Source: Phytophthora quininea
Lineage: Eukaryota > Oomycota > Peronosporomycetes > Peronosporales > Peronosporaceae
Length of the DNA: 64,000 nucleotides
Direction: 5' to 3'
Assembly (NCBI GenBank): GCA_011947345.1
Contig: JAAVTG010000593.1
Coordinates: 120,296-184,295, forward strand
A program made the translations under genes and the position numbers. This document shows, piece after piece, positions 54,440 through 64,000 of this stretch. The stretch's first letter is position 1. Each line of letters opens with the position of its first letter. The notes under the pieces were generated by a model. The model saw only the letters and a program-made list of their open reading frames with translations. It had not been told where the DNA came from and did no database searches.

Positions 54440-56747
54440 ATGCCGTTGAACATGAACCACCTCGAGCCCAAATCGGGTCTTATCAACAGCAACTTCTTGT
54501 CGGTAAATTTGGGGAGTTTAATGGCGCGGAGTTGCCTTCCACTTGCAAAAAGCAATGGGGGTGCTGCTTCGACCAGTGTGGACGGCGATGGTGATAAACT
54601 CCGCGCGATATTGGTGTGTCACAGTTCACAAGAAAATGTTTTGCGGGAGCACTCGCCAGAGCTGGCATTGACCACGAGATCGTGATCATCACGGATTCTT
54701 ATCCCCACGACCGACAACAACGCGCGAATTTGCTATCCCGAGTCCACGCGGCGTTTATCGCCGTCGAGTCATCGCTCCAGCAGAGCTCCGAGCTCATCGA
54801 AACTGTGTCGTATCTGAAGGACCAGCGCAAGACGGTCATTTCGGGACCGCTGACGTTTTATTCGATACCGTCAGGAGCTATCGGAGCCATCTGCCTCGCA
54901 CTCGGTCAGTGGGATCCGCTACTTTTCGCCACTCCAGACCGGATCGAGCACTGGGCAACGCAGTACGAGCTTCTCCGGAACTCTGAGGACAGTCAAGAAA
55001 ACGCATTCCAAGTGACAACCGAGAACGAGCTAGCAGCGGATGCGAATGCGAATGCTTCTTCACAAATATTCTTCGTCTACTGCAAAGACGACGGTGGGGA
55101 ATCCGATCAGATCGTCGATCTATTCGCACACAATCGACGTGTACCTGGTGATGTTTTCTTGTCGGGCGAAGTCTCAATTTGCCAACACGACTTAACAAAC
55201 GACCTGGCAGCGCTTGGCACCGCGAGTGTAGTCGTGTTTATCATCACGGAGGCGTGCACCACCGACGACGACGCGGCAAAGCGTTTTCGACAGCTCTTTG
55301 AACTTGCTTTATCCTGGAACAAGCCCCTGCTGCCGATCAAGGAGCAACGGGCTTCACTTCATGGGTGGCTTGGTTTGGCCATGGCCGGAAGACTTTGGTA
55401 CCAGGTTGATGCGAACGCTCTTGAGCTTGTTAGCACGCCGTACGCAGACATCCCAAACTGTCCATGCAAAGTGAAGGACTCGTGTCTGGCCACAGACTTC
55501 GTCTTGTGTGCAAATGGCTTGTTGAGTACCCCGCAGAGAACGCTTGAGCACTCGCAAATCGCTTCTCGTGAAGGAGCTGCGCTACAAATTTTCAAGGAGA
55601 GAGCTCAAGTGCTTGGATTGCCCGTTGATGAAGTCTCATCGATCTGCTCTCGTGTCGAAGAACTCATTGGTGGGTCTTCTGCGTCCGATCTCCACGACCT
55701 GCTCGGAATTGCAACGACTCATGAGGCTGTTGAAGTCGAAGCTACACAGCCTCAATCTCACCCCGAACCAAAGGGTTTACTCCCCGATGAGGAATCGGAA
55801 AGCACTTCCCCCAGCCACTTGCAGATATCCACTACGATGTCACTCGGACAGGTTTTAAACCTCCACCAGCAGTGCTAGACACGGACGGTCTTCCGGTTGT
55901 CGGTTTGCAACTGGATGCCATGTTTTCGTATCAGTGGGGCTCGCAGCAGAAAGTATTGGATATTCATCAGCAAGGCCAAGTCCACAGCCTTCGTGCGTGG
56001 TTCGACGTGTACGGTCACATGCAGGGTAACGTGAACTCGGCGATGGCTGCCGCAGTGGAAAGCGTGGCGTGTATGGTGGTCTTCCTCACGAAAGCTTACC
56101 TCGGGTCTGTGAATTGCCGCCTTGAGTTCGAGTATGCTGCTCGCTGTAGAAAGCCCATGATCTTCGCGTTTTTGGAGGACCCAGAGACGCTCGAACTACC
56201 CGCGTGGGTCGTCGCAGTGGCAGGCACCGACTCGTTCAACGTGTATCCGAATTTGATACGCGAATCCTCTGAAAACCAGAGTCAAGTGCTGGCACTAGAT
56301 ATGAACGCTCATCGTGTTCACGGAGTCCCGACGACTGCAGTATTACTCGGTGCAATCCGACGTCTAGCAGCCTGGCGGTCACAGTCTCCGCTACCGATCG
56401 TGTATGATGGCAGTTTGCGGTTGTACGCCACAACGAGTGCACTTCATCACGCTCTAACGGGAGCAGAAACCTCAAATGCTGACGATGAAACAGCCAGTCG
56501 ATCCATGTCAACATTGTGCACTCGATGCGGTGCGCCGTACTCTCTCGATGTTCCTGCTAGTCTCGAGGGATGTCGACGACACTCTGGGTACTATCTCGGC
56601 GGAAGTTTGATTGCAGGACGGTGGGTGTGCTGCCAGGAAACCGACAAGAATGGTCCTGGATGTCAACCGTCTCAACACATGAGCGAAGACCGAACCTGGA
56701 CGACGGATCCTTCCTACGGCACGCACACGTATGAGCCCAACCCGTAG
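54440..56747 (+). CDS. multi-TIR-domain protein with C-terminal Cys/His region
   Basis: ATG 54440. Three TIR-like segments can be seen. The first (about 54598-54860) has RAILVCHSSQ, then GIDHEIVIITD, FIAVESS, RKTVI. The second (about 55057-55390) has IFFVYCKDD, GDVFLSG, ASVVVFIITEAC, NKPLLPI. The third (about 55905-56230) has DAMFSYQWGSQ, LRAWFDVYGHM, ACMVVFLTKAYL, SVNCRLEFEYA, KPMIFAFLED. The third carries S-x-x-C-x-x-E, the position of the catalytic Glu in NAD-cleaving TIRs. The C-terminus has CTRCGAPY, CRRHSGYY, GRWVCC, GPGC and H, resembling a CHORD-like zinc module. Frames change near 54632 (A run) and 55808 (C run), probably indels. About 765 residues, cytosolic. Role in self-defence, NAD signalling or cell death is inference. 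Confidence 0.75.
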
Positions 56748-57096
56748 GGAGAAGTCTCAGCAGCCCGTAGCAATATATATATTCTTACAATGACCACCAA
56801 GATTTATGATCGATAACGTGTGTACTTTGGCCGCTTGGACCCTCTCATTGCAAACCGTTCTCGCTCGACCACAAGCCACTAGAGTGTAGTTGTCCTTCAC
56901 AATGACATTTTGCGTTCAAGCGGAGGCCTGACGAGATCAATTCTCCAGACCCACAACTCGATATCAGCAGTGGCTATCTACCCTTTCATGCATGCTGAGG
57001 GGCAAGTCGATGATGGTTTAGAGCTTGGCGGGTGGCCCAATTCCTCTAGAGGCAGAGCGATAGTGAAATTCGTTTGATTAATTGGTTATTTGGGCT
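56748..57096. other. intergenic, no gene recognised
   Basis: 3' flank of the TIR gene up to LINE sequence; AT-rich near 56770. Confidence 0.5.
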
Positions 57097-57423
57097 TCAC
57101 GTGCTGCTATGCTGATGAAAGTCAAGCAAATAATTAATTATTCGAACGCGGAGTCCAGACCCGATGTCGAGGGTATTCTGCTTTTCTCTGGAGGTAGAAC
57201 GATGCCCCAATCGATCAAGGGTGATTACCAACTTGCTGTGGTTCAGCCGAAATTCTTCAGCATGCCGTAGTAAGAATTTCCAGTGCCGCTTGAAAGAGTC
57301 CACTAGGAGCTTTAACTGTAGTGTCCTCAAAGTAAATTTCGTCACGTAGCCGCGTGAAAGGCGACTACCAGTCGTATCCAGACACACCATAGCAATTGTA
57401 CTTCCTGCTGCTGAGTTTGCCAT
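57097..57423 (-). mobile_element. LINE 3' fragment, third lineage
   Basis: The minus strand reads LVDSFKRHWKFLLRHAEEF and LVITLDRLG, aligning with SFKMHYQFLYRHAHEL of the other LINE tails but strongly diverged. The upstream zinc-knuckle part is not seen, so it is a short terminal fragment. Confidence 0.6.
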
Positions 57424-58349
57424 GCTTTTGCCACCGTGACCAAATGCTGTTCCTCAGTACTGCCAGCTTTGGACACAAGAAGAAACAGCGCTCGGCTGTC
57501 TCTATCGCCAACTTCAGAGGTAGAGGCTGTGGGGTGGCCATCCGAGAGCGAATACTAAATTATACCAACGTGGATGTTCTTGTTGCGGGCAATATGGCGC
57601 TGGTCGAGCACGATGCGGTCGACTCCGATGATCATACGCTGCGTTCCAACCCGAATTACGGCGATCTGCAAGAGCTAATACTAGTACTGTGGAGCGAGCT
57701 CTCAACGACGCGAGTTTCGACTTAGCAGTGGTGCCATTCAAAGACAGCGCTATCATGGCAGGCCCGTTGGAAGCGACCAAGCGTGTTAGTGTCTAACTCA
57801 CCACTAACTCGGTAAAAACGCACAACCTGCACGGCTGCTACAATACAGCGTTCCTGTCATATTCAGGCGCGTCACACGAAGGCGAGTACGTCAGACTCCA
57901 CCGCATTGATCGCGTTAGGAGCCCCGCGACATTGCTCCAAAAGTCGATCCTTCCGATGCCACAATCGCCTGCAATGCGACGGCGTCCCAGCCCTGAAGCA
58001 CCTTGTGTTGAGCAATTGACACTCTCGGACTAAGACGAGTCGAGCAAAGATGTCGCCGAACTGCACGCCGCCGCGAGGCTTTCCATTCCGGACGCACTCG
58101 TGTCACCGATACATCAAGGCCACGCACGGATCATTCCGCCGCGGCAAAAGACCACCAAATTGCCACACAGTCGGAAAACCGTCACTAGGGACAGTTTGCT
58201 GGTAATCTCAAGACACGCTGAGAATTTCGTCCAAGGCGTTGCAAAGCTTCCTGCCCCCATCGAAATGCTTCCTTTGCCAGACTTGCCAACAGGTGGGCAA
58301 TTGCAACGGCGTGTTTGTCGCTTGTGATCATCTCGTGTCGATACCTGCA
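57424..58349. other. unassigned sequence upstream of the Fanzor-like relic
   Basis: Plus-strand pieces such as LNDASFDLAVVPFKD and VLVAGNMALVEHDAV look protein-like but change frame often, and I recognise no family. It may be the 5' part of the Fanzor-carrying element or an unrelated decayed gene. Confidence 0.35.
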
Positions 58350-59350
58350 TGCGCTTTCTGAAGCAGCTGTGGCGACTTCGTATGGCATGGAGCCATCTCC
58401 AGAGTGAGCATTCAACACCCCAAAGAGCTACCGGTACAACAAACTGCGCATGTGTGAGTCAAAAGTCAAGAGCGCATCCAGCTACAAAGAGAACGGCAAC
58501 ATTGATCACTTCAAAATGCGGTTCAAAATTAGGGAGAGTGGTGATCACTACTTCATGTTATGTGAAGATACGGAGTTTGCCAAGATCACGAACGTAGAGG
58601 GCGACCAAGAGTGATGTTGCCAATTACAAAGTGAAGAATATCCCGATCCGGTGCGACTCAGGACTCAAGATCATCGACGAGATTCAAGAACGTCTTCTGG
58701 TACGCTGTGATCCCGCAATGCGTTCGCCCTCAAGCGAGTGTGAACCGAGGTAGAACGGTCGCACTGGGCCCTGCCGGTGTGGATCTTGATGTTAACGCAC
58801 TGCACATCGGGCACGGCAATCGAGAGCACTTGGATCGACTGCGAGGTCGACCAGCAGCAGCTCAGCGGCATATATCTGGGATCAAGAAACTTCACGGACA
58901 TATCAGTGGAAAGCAGTGGCGGGCGTTCGCGAGAGTCAAGCGAGCGTTCGACAGGGGCACGACCAAGATGAGGACCTGTGTCAAGGAGTTGCATTATCAA
59001 ACGTCTGCATACCCCACCAAGCACTACGACACCATTGTGCTTCCGAAATTCGTATGGTGAAGGAATCCATCAAGCGCAACCACACGCACAACAAGGCGCT
59101 TCTGAGACTCAAGCGCTTCTAGTTCCGAGAGCTGTTGAAAGCCAAGTGCGAGGTGGCGGGCCAGTCGCTGGTCGTGTCCTTGGAGACGTACACAGACGTG
59201 TGGGCGTTGCTCACGACCGCATTGGAAGATTGGCAACAAGGACGTATTCACGTGTCTGCATTGCGACTACGTAGTTGGCCGAGATGTGAATGCCGTCTTC
59301 AATAGCCTTCGGTTCACGTGTAGAGGATCGCTGGCAGGGCATGCGAATCC
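58350..59350 (+). pseudogene. TnpB/Fanzor-like (OrfB) RNA-guided nuclease relic
   Basis: Plus-strand pieces in TnpB/Fanzor order. N-terminal part: SYKENGNIDHFKMRFKIRES near 58480-58535. Start of RuvC: GRTVALGPAGVDLD and HIGHGN near 58750-58815, where the expected first catalytic Asp of V-A-L-D is Gly. Middle: KELHYQTSAYPTKHYDTIVL near 58985-59040 and RNHTHNKALLRLKRF, then a TAG at about 59118. Next FRELLKAKCEVAGQSLVV. Zinc ribbon: TCGRC near 59195 and FTCLHCDYVVGRDVNAVFN near 59250-59300, with the final RuvC Asp (GRDVNA). At least four frame changes and one in-frame stop. The family is clear; the copy is dead. Confidence 0.8.
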
Positions 59351-59390
59351 TTCGGTTCAAGTGTGTAGAATCGCTGGCAGTGCATGCAAT
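59308..59390. repeat. approximate 40-bp tandem duplication
   Basis: TTCGGTTCACGTGTAGAGGA and a following TCGCTGGCAGGGCATGC recur immediately as TTCGGTTCAAGTGTGTAGAA and TCGCTGGCAGTGCATGC. It lies just after the zinc-ribbon sequence of the relic. Confidence 0.7.
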
Positions 59391-59766
59391 TTCGCTAGAA
59401 AGCAGAAGCAACACGATCTCGTCTCGAGCTACAGCGAAGCGAATAGAACCTCTACAGGAGCTCATTTGAGAGAATGAGTTCGTGTTAGCGAATCCTGTAG
59501 CGGTCGATGGCGCAGCCGCTACTCTCACACGCGCCTCAGCCCAGTTTCGAGCTGAATGTGGTCGCCGCGAATGCCGCAGTGAGTCAAGAGTCCATTGGCA
59601 ATGTTCTTCTTGGCCAGAATCTCAATCGAACATAACGACAAGGTCGTCAAAGTGCTGCCGACGAATTCTGGTTTCTCCTAAAACTCTACCTTTTATTTTA
59701 TCAGATATTTTTTCTTAACTCTAATTAAGAAAATCGTATTCTTAAACAAGCGCCGCATTCCACCCG
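59391..59766. other. intergenic, promoter side of the HAT-repeat gene
   Basis: No gene recognised. AT-rich around 59690-59745. Confidence 0.45.
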
Positions 59767-62653
59767 ATGGACCTCGCGAGTTGGGACGCCACCGGCGTCG
59801 TGGCACGCGCCAAGGCGTTGATCCACGCCAGCAACGTAGGTGCTCTTCTTCTCCCCTCTTTCTGTCTGCATCCCTGCCTCTTTCTCCTCTTAACGCCCTC
59901 TATAGCCTCCACAATCTAACTCGTTTGCTGCATCCCCAGTATGAGAAGGTCGCAGACGCCCGTAAAGAAGTAGATGACACGCTCAGTCGCTGGGTGGCGG
60001 CTGCACAGACCATGAGCGACCCTGCGAATGTCGCCAAAGGCAGCACCGCTGTCGTGGCGCTCTGGCGCCAGTACGCGGCGCTGGAGATGGAGCTGCGCCA
60101 GTTCAAGCAGGCCACCAAGGTCTTTGAGAGGGCTGTAAGCTGCCCCGTGGCCGGCTCCAGCACGGCTCTGTGGCTGCAGTATGCAGACTTCTGCGTGCAG
60201 CGCAAAAAGTTTTCCAACGCCAGGAAGATCTTTGTGCGGGCACTGAAGACGCTCCCCGAGAGGGAACACCCGCCAATCTGGCAGAGATTCTACGCTTTTG
60301 TGTGCACTCATGTGGACAACAAGCTCACTCTTGAGATGCTGCAGCAGCAGGTCATGCCAGAGAAATTCCCACAGGGCGCTAACGCCTCAATCCCTGCTGC
60401 CTCTGCGGCACCCGATGGGACAATAGCTGCAGCTACGCCTGATAGTTCTTCTACTGCGACTGCATCTATTGGTAGTGTCCCCACGCCAGTTGCTCCGGCT
60501 GCTAGTGCTGCAGTGACTGCACCGCAAGCGATTCCGAGCTCTTTACAGCCACAGCAGGGCACTGTGAATGGAGCGAACGGTGCTGCTGTGTCCCTAGTGG
60601 ACCCGGTGGTCGCATTTATTGACAAGACAGGGAAGTCAACCCAGCACCCACGCACGCAGCATCGCCGCTAGCGGTGGAAAGTGTCGGCCGTGCAGTGGCT
60701 GGTGCTACGAAGAGAGGACCGACTGATCCGCGTCTTTCTCGCGATGCCAAAAGGCAAAAGCAGGACAATCCGAGTACTATTGTGCCTGGGTCGGTACAGC
60801 CAGCGAATGCTGCAACGTCAGAGCCCACTGCTTTCTTCTCGCATATCCCCGAGACTTTGCCGCTGATCGCTACCTGTTCGCACCTACTCTTTGACAGCGT
60901 GGGCGACGGCGAAGCGCAGAAACAGATTGGCAACGAGCTTCTAGAGCGGCTTTCTGATGTGCTCGGCGATAGCGCTGTGTTCGAAGGCGTGCGCGACTTA
61001 CGCGACAACCAACGTGCTCGCGACCGAGAGATGCTGTATCGCTGGCAAGAACTGGTTGGCATGCAGATGAAGGAGGGCAGCGAACTATTCGCACGGCATG
61101 TGGCTCTAGAAATGCAGCATGGCTTTTCAGACCCGCGCGGGCTTATCGCGCTCAAGACGCAGCACTTGGAGCAACGGCGCGAGTTTTCTAATCGATGCCA
61201 GATGTCCCAGCAGCAATTCATCGACGTTTTTGCCATGGATCGTGCCAACGCGCTGAAAGCGCAGCAGATTTCGCTCGAGAACATGAAGATACCAGAGCTG
61301 GCGGTGACAACAGACTCGGAAGCGATCAGTTTACAGGTACGTGGACTGTTTGTTTGTAATTATCGGTCGATTGATGTCACCATGAAGGGCACTGAGAGAG
61401 TCTAACTTGTGTATGTATTGCTTTGTTTACTTTTGCTATAGCGTGCTATTGTAGGTCTGATCCTGGAAGCTGAGAAGTTGTGGCGCGAAGAAAATCAACC
61501 GAAGCCGTCTGAGGCTTCGTCTACTAGCAAGAAGGCAGCGGGTCCGTCTTCCACGGACTCTAGTCGACCTTCTCAAAGGCAACGGCGAGACAGCCAAGAC
61601 TCGACTACCTCCAGTCGCTCTACTGCGCGTAGTTCTAGTGGCGGCGGTCGACAAGACCCACGGGGAAATCGAAACTGGAGCGGTAATGGCAACAACCGGC
61701 GCCGCGATCGAGACCCACGCGGCAATCCGCGTGGCGATCCTCGTGGTAATAATGTGCGGTGATCCGCAGGGGGACCCGCGCGATCGCTCGAAGTGGGATA
61801 TTCAGCCTCAGCAAGGCGGTCCTCCTCAAGCTGCCGTTGCCCTCCCACGTTACGACTACCCTCCTGGACAACAGGCAGCTCCTAGACTGCAAGAGCAGCA
61901 GCCAATGCCCATGTATGACCGTGGTCCGCAGCGAATGCAGCCACCGTTACAGCAACAGCAGCCACGGCAGTTCCAGCAGCAGCAACCGTATGGAGTGCAA
62001 AATGCACCGCCCTACAACGATTATGGAGGCCAGCAGGGTCCTCCAATGCAAGAACAACAGGGCTACGCGCAGCCTGCCTATTATGACGGTCAACGCCGTC
62101 GCGATGGCGATCGCTTTGTAGGACAAGGTGGCCCTTCTAGAGCTGGCGGCTGGCCTCAGCAGCAGCAACCGCAGCAAGCACAATACCAGCAGCAGCCACA
62201 GCAACCCATGCGGCCGCACTCGGGCCCTCCACCTGGTGCTGCTGCTTACGATCCTTCATTGTCGCGATATGGCTCAGGTCCGGGACCTGCCTCAGGCGCT
62301 CGAGATGGCCCAGGGCCTTCTCCGTACGGCAATTCGAATGCCCCGTACTACCAGGAACCGCCTCAGCAGCAGATGCCGTATCGTCAGCCGCAGCAGCAGC
62401 AGCAGCCTCCGCCTCGGGAAAACTACAATGCATATGCGTATGGACCTCCTCCTGGTGACTTCCAGCAGCAACGCGGAGGTGGCAGGCCGATGGGAGGAAG
62501 CAGAGGCCCTGGTGGCTACGGTCCTGGTCCTCAGCAACAGCAGCAAAGATTCTCCGGTAGGGATCACTTGCTGCCATCCCCGCACCTGCTAACAACAACA
62601 AGGGCTACGGTGGTGGTGGCCGCAATCGGCGTGGCGGGCGATATCGTCGATGA
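59767..62653 (+). CDS. HAT-repeat protein with Gln/Pro-rich and RGG-type C-terminus
   Basis: Exon 1 is 59767-59835 (23 codons), the intron 59836-59939 (GTAGGT...CCCCAG), and the frame resumes in phase. Two to three half-TPR (HAT) units follow: LWRQYAALEMELRQFKQATK, LWLQYADFCVQRKKFSNARK, IWQRFYAF. HAT repeats occur in RNA-processing factors. An Ala/Pro-rich linker, a helical segment (QARDREMLYRWQEL-like) and an intron 61337-61441 lead to a Ser/Arg/Gly-rich region, a long Gln/Pro/Tyr-rich prion-like tract (61800-62560) and a GGGGRNRRGGRYRR end at 62653. Frame changes near 60632 (G run), 61755 and 62560 are probably indels. A role in mRNA processing or RNP granules is inferred. Confidence 0.75.
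61930..62430 (+). repeat. CAG/CAA-rich tract encoding poly-Gln runs
   Basis: Several runs of Gln codons (for example 61943-61985, 62155-62210, 62388-62406) inside the preceding gene. Mixed CAG/CAA use argues for selection on protein composition more than pure slippage. Confidence 0.7.
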
Positions 62654-62874
62654 TGCTTCTTCACTTCGATCTGCGCGTCACCAACAAGTCCAAGAAGCCC
62701 CTGAGGACGAATGAAGGTGTCCTAGTATGCTTCCATTGAAAAACTTTCCCTATAGGCCTCGAAGCTTTGAAACTTCATTTGCATCCAGCTATGTTGTACA
62801 GTAGCGGATAGAGAGATTGCAAGACCACGACGAAGGTCAATAAAGACGACGTATATAACGCGTCACAAAACTAC
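62654..62874. other. intergenic between convergent genes
   Basis: 221 bp between the HAT-repeat gene and the acyltransferase. No element recognised. Confidence 0.45.
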
Positions 62875-64000
62875 CTAAAGCTCTCCGACGCGGCCCGCGA
62901 TCTCCATAATGTTGGACGAAATGTTTTCTGGCACTTGGTCGTACTTGCGAGCAGCTACCAGAAGCACGTCGCGGATAAGTCCGTGGTTGCCCATGATATC
63001 AACGTGGTCGGCCGTCTCGGGTCCTCCACGAGCGTCCATGAACATCGACACAGGGTTGTGTCGGTACTCACGAACACGGACGTCTACGCCGCCCGGATTG
63101 TACTTTTGAGAGCGCCAACCGCTGGCACACATGAGACCCAGAGACACCAGAGGCACGGTGCCGTCGCCGTCCGAATATCGGATGCCGTCCTTGACGTACG
63201 GCAGGTCGTCGACGTCCGTGTTGAACACGTACGGCGCCACACGCTGGCCGTTCACCGTCACATTGTCCTCCTCGGGCGGGTTCACTCCGTACGTGTATCC
63301 TCGCTCGACGGGCTTGCCCACGCCGTAGAAACAGAAAATCTTCAAACTCGGGGCCTTGGGTAGTGGAGACTCGAGAGGGTTCGTCCAGTATTTAAACTGG
63401 TCGTACTCGGACTGAGAAGGATCCTCAGCGATACCCGTGCTCATCCACGAAGTGAACTGGTGGAAGTGCGAGTCCAGCTCCCCAGCAATTTCTGCACCCC
63501 ACTCGCCGTGACATTTGCGTGTGAGTTGTTGGCAAAGCGCACAATTTGTCCATTCGAGCCGAAGCGTTTGACGTGTTCGCTCACCAGCTTTGGCCCAACG
63601 GTAGCATTCTTGCCGATTTCTAGCGGGAAGCCGCCGCCACATCATCCGGAGCAGACTCGACGCTGCCCCAAATGCGGTCACCACCGATAGGCATCATGGC
63701 GAAGACACTCGACCACGAACGGGCGAGCTGTGTGCGAGCGGAGACGCTGAAAAAGTATCCTAAGAACTTTGACAGTCCACCGAGTTCGGCCGTGTCCTTC
63801 ATCTCGCCTGACATGAGCGCGCTGATGGTTTTGACACAACCCAACGTAGGTCCAGCGATGTTCACAAAGGACTCGACATTGTTCTCGACCCACTGGTCTC
63901 CTCCTTTGCCGCCGTTCTCGCTCTCGACCCACTTCAAGTAGTAGATGACTTGCGTGGCGTACGAGTGGGTCACCAGCATGACTTTGCGTCCTCCAGCCGA
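62875..64000 (-). CDS. LCAT/PDAT-family acyltransferase, C-terminal part (window edge)
   Basis: The minus strand enters at 64000 and ends at the stop near 62875. Catalytic triad of the lecithin-cholesterol/phospholipid:diacylglycerol acyltransferase family: Ser in VTHSYATQV, Asp in YSDGDGTVPLVSLGL, His in ADHVDIMGNHGLIRD. Other family features: FVNIAGPTLGCVKTISALMSG and the KIFCFYGVGKPVERGYTY block. It would transfer an acyl group from phospholipid to diacylglycerol or a related acceptor. The N-terminal part (membrane anchor, lid) lies outside the window. Frame changes near 63640 and 63495 interrupt continuous homology and look like indels. Confidence 0.85.

Overview
The window looks like nuclear DNA of a plant-pathogenic oomycete, most likely Phytophthora. 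The evidence is several small secreted proteins with an RxLR motif (one with a following dEER), three NPP1-type (NLP) genes or remnants, a membrane-anchored subtilase, short GT-AG introns, oomycete-style initiator sequences upstream of effector ATGs, and many decayed transposons. I see no CRISPR array, operon, rRNA or convincing tRNA.

The window has two parts. About 1-41 kb is repeat-rich and effector-bearing. In order it holds: the 5' end of an RxLR-type secreted protein running off the left edge; a complete 1,066-bp hAT-like non-autonomous element with a perfect 8-bp target duplication that carries a piece of a CLK/LAMMER kinase gene; LINE and ankyrin-gene debris; a Mutator-like element (4.8-7.9 kb) with a broken transposase and a RING-like ORF; a 5' portion of a LINE (8.6-12.1 kb); a degenerate Ty3/Gypsy element (13.3-15.8 kb); a 584-bp inverted-repeat element (16.6-17.2 kb); a family of short RxLR proteins (18.6, 21.2 and 24.4 kb) around a prolyl 4-hydroxylase gene; and a 3.7-4.0 kb segment present twice in inverted orientation (25.15-28.88 and 36.47-40.43 kb). 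Each copy of that segment has a ClpB/Hsp100 pseudogene, an RxLR pseudogene and an RxLR-dEER gene. The spacer between the copies holds a MULE tail, a chromodomain Ty3/Gypsy element, an RxLR-dEER fragment and LINE sequence.

About 41-64 kb is denser in ordinary genes: NLP1, a subtilase, a polytopic membrane protein, NLP2, a CCA tRNA nucleotidyltransferase, an intron-rich ankyrin gene, an NLP3 remnant, a multi-TIR-domain gene with a C-terminal Cys/His region, a decayed TnpB/Fanzor-like nuclease, a HAT-repeat/Q-rich/RGG protein, and the C-terminal two thirds of an LCAT/PDAT-type acyltransferase running off the right edge.

Almost every conserved gene, including the presumably essential CCA enzyme, is broken by one to three single-base-type frameshifts, often at short homopolymers. 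I read this mainly as indel error in the underlying assembly, so a frameshift alone is weak evidence for pseudogene status here. Internal deletions, in-frame stops and truncations are better evidence and are noted where seen.

The most unusual objects are the triple-TIR gene (54.4-56.7 kb), the Fanzor-like relic (58.35-59.3 kb), the gene-capturing hAT element (0.54-1.62 kb) and the inverted effector-bearing duplication.
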